From the NCBI GenBank assembly GCA_036403815.1, contig DASWQH010000008.1:1-64000 (forward strand): a DNA stretch of 64,000 nucleotides. Reading direction: 5' to 3'. The stretch comes from JACVRN01 sp036403815. Lineage in GTDB: Bacteria; Acidobacteriota; Blastocatellia; Pyrinomonadales; Pyrinomonadaceae. A program made the translations under genes and the position numbers. The number at the start of each line of letters is the position of its first letter. Positions within the stretch are counted from its first letter, which is position 1. Under the pieces are notes generated by a model. It saw only the letters and a list, made by a program, of their open reading frames with translations, had not been told where the DNA came from and did no database searches. Below, in pieces: positions 18,101 to 26,545 of the stretch.

Positions 18101-20651
18101 TCACATCTGCAGAGTGAATCCATAACCCTCGGTTCTTGGTAAAGAACTGATACACAGTCCCATCTGAAAGTTTAAGGTCCCAGCCATTTCCATCCGGGCC
18201 GCGCCCGTCCTGAACATAGACGAGTGTAGACTTGTAAAAAGCTGTGGGCGTCGCCGTATGCTCGAAGGTCATAGGGTTAGCGCCCGGATTAGTTCGGTCA
18301 TACCTGATGCGCCCGCCGTCCGGCAGCACAAGCTCCGCCCATGATTCATTGGCGTTATCGCCCGAGAGCGTCATCTCGAAGGGATGATTAGTCCCGACCC
18401 CGAATGCGTGCGCTGCATAGTCCATAGGTCTGTATGTACGTGTGAGGGCAATCGGCAGTGTGTCAGGGAGCACGACATCCGTGTTGCTGTACATAAAGAG
18501 TCCCGTGCCTAAATCTACGGGGTCGCCACCAACGGCGCAGGAACCTGGAGCCGGCGACAATAATGGCCCGATGGCATCAAAGAATCCTCCGTAACAATGC
18601 ATGCCGGGAAGTTCCACACCGGGATCGGGCATGATTTGGCGTCCATCTTTCGTAACAGTGCCTTCACCGTAGATGTACCAGCCACCTTTAGCCGCGTCGT
18701 AATCCCATAGAGGAACATGGGTTCCCGCAGGTATTCCACCGTAGTTCGGATAGACTATGCGCAGCCCTGGAGCCTTCTTGCCGTCCGCCCTCTGCGTTGT
18801 CGCGCCGTGCATCTGAAGCGAAAAGAGGAGTCTCGGTGTAACGCCGTCGGGCAAAGGCAGAGGTGTGCGATTAGCCGGAATCGGGGTTATCGTCAGATTC
18901 TTAAATAAATCACCATTCGGATACTTGATGTGCACGCCCGCCGGAACGTGTATCTCAAGCCCTGGAATGAGCGGCGTGGTCGCAACGATCTCACGTGTAG
19001 TCGGCGCGGGTATCTGAGTCAGGTAGCGAGTCTCTATGATAGGCAGCCACACCGTATAGGGAAGCACATTCGTCTGCCCCGCTTTGATATTGACCAGCCC
19101 TTCATAAGTGCCGTAGGGTTTGGTAGGTGTACTGGCCGTGCTGCCGTTGATATTGAATGGCTGGCGGCCTGCGCCCACACCTCTGAGAAGGAAGCGGCCT
19201 GTAGAGTCGGTCTTCGCCATCCTGTTGCCGACGTGAATTGTCACGTTAGCCAGAGCTTCTCCCTTAAGCGTGAGCACCTGACCGGAGAGAGCCGTTTCGC
19301 CGGGGCTTGCCTGAAGCGCCTGCATCTTCTGTAAGGGTGATTCCTTCTCTCTAGTCTCCCAGTTGCCCTTAAAATTATCTGCGCCAGGGTTCCACTCTTC
19401 AGGGTCGGGCGGGCGGTTTCTGTTCGCGAGCAGCGCCTCATCCGAAGGGCGCATCTGGTCGTGGCCCGGCATCATCCCGCTCATAGAATCGTCCGTCGTC
19501 CCCGTCGTGTTATTGCCGGATGGGTCGGATTCAGTCGTAAAAGTAATCGAGGTGGGCGTGACGGGGAGATTCCCTAGATCCGCAGAGCCGCTAACCGTTA
19601 ATGTGTACGTGACACCTTTTTGAAGCGGCTCCCGAGGGGTTACAAAAGCCAGCATCCCTCGCTCGGCGGGAACTACTTTTACCGGAACCGCTCCCGTTGA
19701 GCTATTAAGAATAAGCTTTTCTGAATTCACCGTCTCGACACGCAAAGGCTTTGAGAAGCGCAAAGCAATATAGCTATCAACCGTCACAGACACATCTCCA
19801 TCCTTCGGAGCTGAGGCCATGAGATACGGCGATGTTGAATCTTCCAGAGCGCCTATGCTCCCTACCAGGTTAAAGGTCTGGCTCTCGGTGCCAAAGACTT
19901 CTCCGCTCTCGACCTTCACATCCTCTTCATTAACTCCGCCGGAGAAGTAGACGTTGCCGTCCGGGAGAAGCGTAGCGGTGTGCTTGGAGCGCGCGGCCAG
20001 CATTCCCCCCTGTAGCTGAAGAACAGACTTTGTTTTGCTATCCCAAATTTCAATTTTTCCTGCGGCTTTACCGTTTCCACCGCGCCCCCCTGCAATTAGA
20101 ACCTGCCCGTTCATTAAAAGCGTAGCGGTGTGATAGGCGCGAGCAGTCAGCCTAAGTGATGGAAGAGCCTCGAAACGCATTGTCTCGGGATTAAAGAGTT
20201 CAGCACTATAGAGAGTTTGGCCGCCGCTTCCAATGCCTCCGTAGATAAGCACAGTCCCATCAGGAAGAGAGGTCGCCGTATGCCATGCGCGTGGCTGTTT
20301 CAGACCGTCTGGCAGCGTAGAAGTTTCGCCCGTCCGAGCATCCTTGATTGCCGCCGCAGAAACAGGGCTGCCTTCAGCCTCTCCACCTAGGAGCAGCCAT
20401 CTGCCATTGGGCAGCAGCGTAGCCGTCTGACCGGCAGCGAGGGCCGGCGTCTCAATCTGAGAAAATCTCGGAATCACCCGGCCCCTGTTTGAAGCGACGG
20501 GCAGACTCTTGATTACTTCAGGCTCTTTCTTGCTCCGGCCATCACTTGGCAAGGGAGCATTATTCTTTCCAACCGCCAGAACAACCAGCGGATTGGTAAC
20601 TAATAGAAGGCTCAAAGTAACGGCGATGCCGAGGGTGAAACGCGCTTTCAT
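15162..20651 (-). CDS. Large secreted RHS/YD-repeat protein with N-terminal kelch propeller
   Basis: An 1829-residue protein. In order: signal peptide (1-28); kelch-type propeller repeats (about 85-265, motifs YHTATLLMNGQVLIAGG); SbsA-type Ig-like domain (about 275-375); carboxypeptidase-regulatory-like domain (about 450-515); DUF6531 RHS entry domain (about 700-775, GDPVDLGTGLFMYSNTDVVL); a long array of YD repeats (GYTYDGSNRL, TYTYNAAGQL and others); and the RHS core motif RARYYSPRLQRFISQDPIGF (about 1600-1620). A Gly-rich tail of about 170 residues follows PDG near 1660 and should be the variable effector-like region. RHS shells encapsulate such tails; whether this one is toxic cannot be read. 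It is 78 bp downstream of the TIG/PPC gene and overlaps the DUF3592 gene. Confidence 0.93.
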   Translation of the reverse strand: MKARFTLGIAVTLSLLLVTNPLVVLAVGKNNAPLPSDGRSKKEPEVIKSLPVASNRGRVIPRFSQIETPALAAGQTATLLPNGRWLLLGGEAEGSPVSAAAIKDARTGETSTLPDGLKQPRAWHTATSLPDGTVLIYGGIGSGGQTLYSAELFNPETMRFEALPSLRLTARAYHTATLLMNGQVLIAGGRGGNGKAAGKIEIWDSKTKSVLQLQGGMLAARSKHTATLLPDGNVYFSGGVNEEDVKVESGEVFGTESQTFNLVGSIGALEDSTSPYLMASAPKDGDVSVTVDSYIALRFSKPLRVETVNSEKLILNSSTGAVPVKVVPAERGMLAFVTPREPLQKGVTYTLTVSGSADLGNLPVTPTSITFTTESDPSGNNTTGTTDDSMSGMMPGHDQMRPSDEALLANRNRPPDPEEWNPGADNFKGNWETREKESPLQKMQALQASPGETALSGQVLTLKGEALANVTIHVGNRMAKTDSTGRFLLRGVGAGRQPFNINGSTASTPTKPYGTYEGLVNIKAGQTNVLPYTVWLPIIETRYLTQIPAPTTREIVATTPLIPGLEIHVPAGVHIKYPNGDLFKNLTITPIPANRTPLPLPDGVTPRLLFSLQMHGATTQRADGKKAPGLRIVYPNYGGIPAGTHVPLWDYDAAKGGWYIYGEGTVTKDGRQIMPDPGVELPGMHCYGGFFDAIGPLLSPAPGSCAVGGDPVDLGTGLFMYSNTDVVLPDTLPIALTRTYRPMDYAAHAFGVGTNHPFEMTLSGDNANESWAELVLPDGGRIRYDRTNPGANPMTFEHTATPTAFYKSTLVYVQDGRGPDGNGWDLKLSDGTVYQFFTKNRGLWIHSADVKLQAIIDRYGNKLSISRDQLLRITRVTSPNRRWLDFTYDTDPNYTYRVTQITDNMGRTVGYTYDGSNRLWKVTDAKGGVTEYGYDGSSLMLTIKDPSGIVFLTNEYDANGKVSKQTRPDNSSYQFAYTLDANGQVTQTDLTDPRGNTSRITFNSAGQPVSKTFAVGKPEQQIFTYERQATSNFLLKTIDPLGRKTAFTYNAAGKVMSITRMAETAEANTVSMTYEPGFNRLSSITDPLNHTTSYAYDSKGNLTSVTNALNQQATYTYNAAGQLETATDAMTNTSRLIYEAGDVVEVRDPLGRALKRFVDGGGRIVSLTNPVGQTLRFEYDNLNQLTRTVDPLQGATISAYNANGYLESIKDARNNITSYVYNNMNRVETRRDPLMRDSAYLYDANGNMRQVTDRKGQVTTITYDALNRLKQITYADQSTTSYTYDAANRLTQIVDSISGTITYGYDNLDRLTSETTPQGTVSYTYDAVGRRATMTVAGQPTVNYTYDNANRLTGITQGAATVTIAYDAAGRRESMTLPNGVTTEYGYDAGSQLTSLTYKKDATVLGSLTYEYDQLGRRTKVGGSFARSILPQSLSAAVYNAANQQTSFSGQTLTYDLNGNLTSDGTNSYTWDARDRLVSITGPGVSAGFQYDALGRRSSKAINGSTASYLYDGLNMVQEQAGGASVNLLSGGVDEVFTRTDLGGTHGLLLDGQGSTLASTDAAGAFESEYTYDPFGTTTYSGAPSTNAQQYTGRENDATGLYYYRARYYSPRLQRFISQDPIGFGGGVNHYAYAANNPIKWSDPDGTKIIGVSVGGSAWGGTYYGGGGSGGTLYGYNTADGTLGTASSYGYFYPQPKSTDCAGPKQMVMPWPNTPSSDGKGYAFGGGAGIGLSGVLSNADNWDDLHGDFDTYLVGLGSVSFEFDLGQNNSGQTIWAFQASPKTGLGASLGFAHFKTTTPPDSIGTLQGLGSNLAADISKLYGGCYTGCR

Positions 20652-20729
20652 TCTGCTTTCTCCGGTTTAGCTAAAGTCTCTCTTTGCCAGTTGGTTCGGG
20701 ATAAATAACTGTCACATGGCCCGTGCACT

Positions 20730-23700
20730 TTACGGCACGGTGCTGAGGGTGAAAGTCATCTGCCCTGTGTCCATATTCTTTGCGTCGTAGTAGATAGTGT
20801 ATGTGCCGGTCACAGGCAGGGTGAGCGTCCCCGTAGAGCCGCTACTGTAGCCGTTCATCGGTACGTTAGACATGCTCACGCCGTCCGGCTTCAGGAATGA
20901 GACATAGCTGCCGTATTCGCCTGCATAAGGAATGAAGGGGAAGGTGTTGCCCGTGATGTTCAGGTTAACCTGCTGCCCCGCAGTGCCCTCAAAAGTAAGC
21001 TGAATGTTCTGGCCCGGCGTGGTGACAGCGGAGGAGACGGAAGGCCCGCCCGCAGTAATAGCACCCGTGACATCAACCACGTTGTAGAGCGTAAAAGTCA
21101 TCTGGCCCGTGTCCGCGTTAAATGGGTCTCCGAGAATCGTGTACGTGCCAGTCACGGGTAGCGTCACAGCATCTACGTAGGCGTTGACAGGCCCCGCCAG
21201 GCGATTACCGTCCGGTTTGTAGATAGAGACGTAAGGCCAGCTTGCGAATCCCTGAATGGCCGTATAGAGACTCACTCTCTGGCCGGCTGTGCCGTCGAAT
21301 GTGGCGCGTATGTTCTGACTGCCCACGGTGTTGGACAGGGGGACGCTCGGGCCTCCGATTGTGATGGAGCCTGAGACATCCGGCGGCACGTCATAAAGAG
21401 TGAAAGTAATCGAGCCGGTGCTCGCCCTGTACGGGTCATAGACGATTGTGTAAGTCCCGGTCGTGGGCAGCGTGACGAGCTCTATGAAAGCGTCGGTCAC
21501 GTGGTTCATGTAGGTGTACCCGATGGTCGCACCATCAGGCCCCTTTATCATTACGCTTGTCAGGTAAACGGGCTGGTAGTCTATGCCGGGGAATGTGCTG
21601 TTGATGTTGAGGCTCACGCGCTGGCCCGCTGTACCGTTAAAGGGAAGGGAGATGAGACCGCCGGGGGCATTAACCGTTGCGGTGACGGCGCTACCGCTCG
21701 GTGCTATCGGAGTGGTGACATCCACCACATCGTAAAGCCTGAAGGTTGCGCCGCCAGTACCTCCGTTCAGTGGAGCTAGCAAGATGGTATAAGTACCCGT
21801 GTAGGGAAGCGTCTTGGCGTCCATGTAATCGCCGTCAACGGCGCCTACGTATGAGCCGTTCGGCCCGTAGACCCTGACGCTGTTATTGCCCGTGATACTG
21901 GTAAGCACCAGGCTCACCTTTTGCCCTGCCGTGCCGTCGAAAATCAGTAGGCCGACCTTGTTGGCGGTGCCGACAGCGAAGGCTCTGCTTTCACCAATGA
22001 CCATGCGCCCGGTCGAATCCACGTCCGTCGCAGCATAAGGCGCGGGAGGCACGAAGAAGTCGCTGCCGCTCGCGGCATTGCCGCCAGGAGTTGCGACCGT
22101 AATGCGGCCAGAGACCGTGCCTGATGTGATGGTGGTCGCAAGCGATGAAGTCGTAGCTGTATTGACTATCCCGCCCGTGCCATTAATCTTCACGCGGTTG
22201 TTGGTGGTGACGGTCTCGAAGTTCGTACCCGTGATGTTGACGCTGGAGCCGACGGTGCCTATCGCCGGAGTGAAGCCCGTGATAGTGGGAGCACCCACCC
22301 CGTTACCTGTGACGGTAAAAGGGCTCGCGCTGGTAGCCGAACCCGCAGGCGTAGTGATGCTGACGTTCCCTGTCGTAGCGCCTGCCGGAACACTCGTTAC
22401 AATCTGTGTAGTAGTGGAGGAGGTGACAGTCGCCGAGACGCCATTGAATGTGACTGTGTTCTGGCCGGGTGTTGAACTGAAACCAGTGCCATTGATAGTG
22501 ACCGCCGCTCCTATTGCACCGCTCCCTGGCGAGAAGCTTAAGATTGAGACCTGAGAAGAGCTGCTGCGCGAGATGGAAAGAAGATTGCCTACGGCATCGT
22601 ATGAGTATGTGGCTGTCTCAGTCGGACCTACTACGGATGAGAGCCGTCCCAATTCATCATAAATATATGAAACGGAACCCGTGACTATCTCTTCAAGGCT
22701 GAGATTAACTGTCGTATTAGCTCCGACTGTAACTCCGGCCGGGCTGCTTCCAGTGCCATAGCCGGAATATGTAGCCTCTACTCTATATGTGCCCGCGTTC
22801 AGTGTTGAGAATGAATAGTCGCCTGTGCCGTTTGTCGTTGTAGCCCCCGACTGCGTGGCTCCCTGATAAATTTTAACGCTCACTCCTGCAAGAGCAGTCA
22901 CGCCGTCCGACTTCGTAACTTTGCCTGAGACAGAACCGGAAGTCGCAACCGTATATGTCAGACTATTGCTTGCGGAACCTCCGACCGTAACTATCACGGG
23001 GCCTGTAGTCGCGCTCGAAGGCACGGGAGCGGCGATGCTCGTGTTACTCCAACTGGTAGGCGTAGCCGCAACGCCATTGAATTTGACTGTACTTGTCCCT
23101 TGCGTCGCGCCGAAGGCCGAGCCTGTGATGTTGACCGAGGTGCCAGCCGCTCCGGCTGTAGGCGAGATGCTGTCTATCTTCGGCATGACGGTGAAAGCCG
23201 CGCCGTTACTTGCCATGCCCTGAATAGTCATCACTACCTGCCCCGTGTTAGCGTTTGCAGGGACGGGAGCGGTTATGCTCGTGTTGCTCCAATTGGTAGG
23301 CGTCGCAGCGACGCCGTTAAAAGTTACAGTGCTCGTTCCTTGAGTAGCCCCGAAGTTAGAGCCCGTGATTGTGATAGACGTTCCAGTAGTTGCTGAAGAA
23401 GGGGAGAGACCACTTATGGATGGCGGCGGAATCGGCGCAGGTATTGAGAACTGTGAATCGTAATTTCCGTTAAGCGTGCCTTCGATATTCAGCGCCGCGT
23501 TGTTATTGGCGGTGGCGGCAGCCGTCAAATTAACTCCGACCCATAAATAAAAACGGTCGGAGCTTGTCATGTTGATATTTGAAGTCGTGGTAAAGGTCAG
23601 AGTGTATTTGGTAAGCGTAGTCGTCAGAGCTGTCGTGCCCATGACTGTTCCTATCAAAGTCCCGCTCGCGCTGTTCAGATAAAGCTTGGCGCGCGGATAC

Positions 23701-24023
23701 ATCGTTCCCGAGTTGCCCGTCTTATTCATCCACAGGGAGAGCGTGATTATAGAGCCGGAGGGAATTAGGCCCGGGGAATTCGGTACACCCGATTGTGTGT
23801 CGAATGCTTTAATCAAATATTCGCCTGTGGCGGCGTTCTTCAGATTGGCGGACTGCGCCGCAACGGACGTGCCGTCAGGCCCTGAGGTCTTAAGCTGAAA
23901 AAGATTGGTTGTGGTCGAAGCCTCTTTGTGTAGATGGAAGGTATTAGTCTGCGCCCGGGCGCCGCCTGCGAGAGCTAAGACAAGAGTCAGGTGGAGGACG
24001 ATTAAACAGGCAAGACGCGCCAT
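20730..24023 (-). CDS. Large secreted adhesin-like protein: TIG, Cna/carboxypeptidase-regulatory and PPC-like domains
   Basis: A 1097-residue exported protein. Signal peptide (1-24), a beta domain with a lectin-like look (25-195), two IPT/TIG domains (about 200-360, GTSITITGSNFGATQGTSTVTFNG and its repeat), a carboxypeptidase-regulatory-like domain (about 365-445), a short pair of YD repeats (YIYDELGRLSSV, YSYDAVGNLLSI), two further TIG domains (about 490-660), then four repeats of about 105 residues with FDGTAGQRVSL and LPVTGTYTI, resembling bacterial pre-peptidase C-terminal domains. It is most likely a cell-surface or matrix protein. The YD repeats link it to the RHS protein encoded 78 bp downstream on the same strand; the two are probably co-transcribed. 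Confidence 0.85.
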   Translation of the reverse strand: MARLACLIVLHLTLVLALAGGARAQTNTFHLHKEASTTTNLFQLKTSGPDGTSVAAQSANLKNAATGEYLIKAFDTQSGVPNSPGLIPSGSIITLSLWMNKTGNSGTMYPRAKLYLNSASGTLIGTVMGTTALTTTLTKYTLTFTTTSNINMTSSDRFYLWVGVNLTAAATANNNAALNIEGTLNGNYDSQFSIPAPIPPPSISGLSPSSATTGTSITITGSNFGATQGTSTVTFNGVAATPTNWSNTSITAPVPANANTGQVVMTIQGMASNGAAFTVMPKIDSISPTAGAAGTSVNITGSAFGATQGTSTVKFNGVAATPTSWSNTSIAAPVPSSATTGPVIVTVGGSASNSLTYTVATSGSVSGKVTKSDGVTALAGVSVKIYQGATQSGATTTNGTGDYSFSTLNAGTYRVEATYSGYGTGSSPAGVTVGANTTVNLSLEEIVTGSVSYIYDELGRLSSVVGPTETATYSYDAVGNLLSISRSSSSQVSILSFSPGSGAIGAAVTINGTGFSSTPGQNTVTFNGVSATVTSSTTTQIVTSVPAGATTGNVSITTPAGSATSASPFTVTGNGVGAPTITGFTPAIGTVGSSVNITGTNFETVTTNNRVKINGTGGIVNTATTSSLATTITSGTVSGRITVATPGGNAASGSDFFVPPAPYAATDVDSTGRMVIGESRAFAVGTANKVGLLIFDGTAGQKVSLVLTSITGNNSVRVYGPNGSYVGAVDGDYMDAKTLPYTGTYTILLAPLNGGTGGATFRLYDVVDVTTPIAPSGSAVTATVNAPGGLISLPFNGTAGQRVSLNINSTFPGIDYQPVYLTSVMIKGPDGATIGYTYMNHVTDAFIELVTLPTTGTYTIVYDPYRASTGSITFTLYDVPPDVSGSITIGGPSVPLSNTVGSQNIRATFDGTAGQRVSLYTAIQGFASWPYVSIYKPDGNRLAGPVNAYVDAVTLPVTGTYTILGDPFNADTGQMTFTLYNVVDVTGAITAGGPSVSSAVTTPGQNIQLTFEGTAGQQVNLNITGNTFPFIPYAGEYGSYVSFLKPDGVSMSNVPMNGYSSGSTGTLTLPVTGTYTIYYDAKNMDTGQMTFTLSTVP

Positions 24024-24241
24024 AGACTAAGACTCCTTCTACGGGTGAGATAAGCTTACGACGAGCCTAAGGCGGAGAACCCCGTAGACACGCCCTATTC
24101 AATTGATTGCTGTGTAGATAAGCCTGACTACTTGGGAGTTGCGAGGCTTAAGGCCAATTGATACGAGTTAAGAGAAAATGCTTCAGCAGGGTTTAGAGCA
24201 ATTCTACTGTAACAACGCGCACGCACTTTGGAGAAAGTAGA

Positions 24242-24262
24242 TTACCTGTCTTCGACAGGTAA
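24242..24262. promoter_or_regulatory. Perfect 9-bp-arm palindrome, possible operator
   Basis: TTACCTGTC-TTC-GACAGGTAA, with a 3-bp centre. It lies about 220 bp upstream of the TIG/PPC gene and downstream of a candidate promoter, so it could be a repressor site or an RNA hairpin in the leader. A related CCTGTCAACAGG occurs near 24320. No regulator is encoded nearby. Confidence 0.35.
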
Positions 24263-24370
24263 GTACCGGTTATGTAGAATGGGGGATGCTCTAACGGTTT
24301 ACTTGGACTGAGATTAATAACCTGTCAACAGGATGAACCCGTCAACCTAACACTTCTGTGAAGCGCGCGG

Positions 24371-24400
24371 AGAGTACAATAAGGCGCGTAAGTTTGTCAA
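24371..24400 (-). promoter_or_regulatory. Candidate promoter for the TIG/RHS unit
   Basis: On the minus strand, a perfect TTGACA (24400-24395) is followed 18 bp later by TACTCT (24376-24371). The -10 match is partial. The resulting leader would be about 340 nt. Inference from consensus only. Confidence 0.3.
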
Positions 24401-24568
24401 GCTGGCTTTTGAAAATTTTTGATCGTGATTGAGATAAGAGGCTAATGGGCAATATAGGCCGAGTCTGAGATTTCTTCTTTATTGCCGGTGCCAGAACAAA
24501 TCCCAAGCTTGACTACTGTTGAACAACATCCATGTAACCCACTGCAAAATTAGATATATACTATTTGT

Positions 24569-25357
24569 CTATCTGCGCTTAGCTTTCGGGAAAAGAATGC
24601 CCTCAAGCTTACCTGCGGCATTAAGGCGCATCTTCTCGACCATGTGACAATAGACATCGAGCGTAAAGGCAACGCTCGCGTGTCCAAGAGCATAAGAGAC
24701 CATCTTTGGTTCCACGCCTGCAGCCAAGCTGAGCGTAGCGAATGAATGACGCAGATCGTAAAGTCTTAATGCCGGATTGAGCCTTGAGCTTTTGATCAGA
24801 GGACGAAAATGCCGCCTATGGACATTAGTCGGGTAGAGCGGTTCACCCGTAGGCGTAGAGAAAACGAGATTGTTATTCTGATATCTCTTACCAGCTTGGA
24901 GGCGTTCCAAGAGTTGCTGCTTTCTCCACTCCTGTAAGACAGCAATGACGGGCGGATCTAGTGTAAGTGTGCGAAAACCAGCATCCGTCTTGGGATAGTC
25001 ACGAAACCTCCACCCGCCGCCCGTACGGTTCCATTTAAGAACGTGGTAAATCTCTACACGCCCTTTCTCTAAATCTAAGTCGGGCCATTGTAAGCCAAAG
25101 CACTCTTCGGGGCGTGGTCCGTTGGAAAGCATGAATGTGAAGAGCGGCCCGAGCCTGTCTCCTTTGGCAAACTTCAAGAAGCGCGGTGCTTCTTCCGGCT
25201 TCGACTTAGTAGCTAGGGATGAGAGCAATGTAAATCTACGGAACGGATTGTTTGTTGCCCTGACTAGAACACGCGGATGGGTAAGATTAAGCGGTGTCGG
25301 TGAGTATCCGATGTGTGATGAAATGAGACAGGTGATCGCCGCAGGTAATTCATTCAC
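24569..25357 (-). pseudogene. Tyrosine recombinase (integrase), 5'-truncated
   Basis: The 262-residue frame contains a full catalytic domain: GPRPEECFGLQWPDLD (Arg of box I), YPKTDAGFRTLTL (Lys), LYDLRHSFATL (box II Arg, with Tyr in place of the first His), YALGHASVAFTLDVYCHM (box III His and the Tyr nucleophile). The region before PEEAPRFLKFAKGD does not look like the usual SAM-like core-binding and arm-binding domains, and the protein is more than 100 residues shorter than complete relatives. I read it as a decayed integrase gene. It points away from the tRNA-Lys gene at 25631-25703, the normal position for the enzyme that made the island. Confidence 0.8.
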
Positions 25358-25570
25358 TTTTACATTTGATAGACCTATTAAGCGTAATGTTGAAGATGAT
25401 TAGCGCTCTTTCATAGCGGCAAGGTCTGGCGTGATTATATTCTGCTGTAAAATCAACTCAAGCGGCGCATTTGGTTCCTAACCCGAAGGCTGGCTGGTCT
25501 AAGCAAAGTCAGATAACCTTTCCGAAAGCGCTACATAGTCGAGCGAAAATTTAAGAGAAAGTCTACCAAC

Positions 25571-25703
<133 letters not shown>

Positions 25704-25966
25704 GTCTATCAACTCTTAGCCCAGTCTTAAAACTCAGGAATTGTCTCGGGTTAAAAGTTGAATGAAATTATAATGATTAGACCTGAATTATTCAACCTTG
25801 GCCTATTGGTGATTGGGGCAATGTTGCATGAAGAATCGTACGTGTAAAGTCGCTCTACGGATTGTTGTAGCTTGCGAGTGATAGCTATAGCGCGATGGGC
25901 GGCGAAGTGTATAATGCAGGATTCTTATGGTCGGTTAATCTAGAGAAGAGGGAAGGTACAGGTTGG

Positions 25967-26185
25967 ATGGAAGAAAAGAATTTCTCGAATGTGTCGTATG
26001 AGGTGAGAGTATCCGAGGGGCGGGAGGGGGTTGACCCGAATGCGCCGGATTGGGAAGTGTGTGAGCTGGAAGACGGAGTGGTAAAGGATAACGCGGATAT
26101 TTATGACAATATGACTCTGGCCGAGGCTAAACAGATCGCAGAAATGTGGACGAAAAAAAAGGAAGAGGCGGAGGCCGAGGCGTAA
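25967..26185 (+). CDS. Small acidic hypothetical protein
   Basis: A 72-residue protein (MEEKNFSNVSYEVRVSEGREG... ending in a Glu/Ala/Lys-rich helix). No family is recognised. The frame is open from 25895, but GGGAAGG at about 25949-25955 precedes ATG 25967 and the upstream extension lacks a ribosome site. It is strongly acidic, without signal or membrane segment, so probably cytoplasmic. It is the first gene outside the island, on the far side of tRNA-Lys. Confidence 0.5.
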   Translation: MEEKNFSNVSYEVRVSEGREGVDPNAPDWEVCELEDGVVKDNADIYDNMTLAEAKQIAEMWTKKKEEAEAEA

Positions 26186-26254
26186 GGCCTAAAAATTAAT
26201 CACTGAGAAAAGTCTTCTCATATAGATTAACGTGCGTTTGACATAAAACAAGGA

Positions 26255-26360
26255 AAGCTCCGCGAGGTGCGACATGTGCGGTCTCTATCACATGTCGCAC
26301 CTCGCGGAGCTTGAGATTAACTTATCTTATACCCGCTATAAACATCAGGCTCTTACGGAG
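26255..26360. repeat. Palindromic intergenic repeat, family 1, copy 2, plus a gene-free gap
   Basis: A perfect 24-bp inverted repeat (26255-26278 with 26289-26312, containing AGCTCCGCGAGGTGC) is followed by CTATAAACATC and a half copy CTCTTACGGAGC, the same order as at 135-277. Further right (about 26423-26485) is a weaker inverted repeat of CACGAA/TTCGTG words related to 41594-41694. No gene occurs between 26186 and 26545. Confidence 0.8.
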
Positions 26361-26545
26361 CCAGGAATATTGTCGCAGAGAAGTTGATACCAGATTGCAC
26401 CAGAAAAAGAGATACAGCTAGGAACCACAAAGCCACACGAAGCGTCACGAAACAGCTTGCCCCTTCGTGGTGTTCGTGGTTTTCTCTTTAACCTCTCTTT
26501 TGCCTTTAATCCGGTAGGAGAAAACAGATTGAGGCAGTTAGCGGC

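Larger units (their letters stand above)
24024..24568. other. Leader region of the TIG/RHS unit, no gene
   Basis: No coding sequence is seen. The region holds a possible promoter (24371-24400) and a short perfect palindrome (24242-24262), both described separately. Confidence 0.5.
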
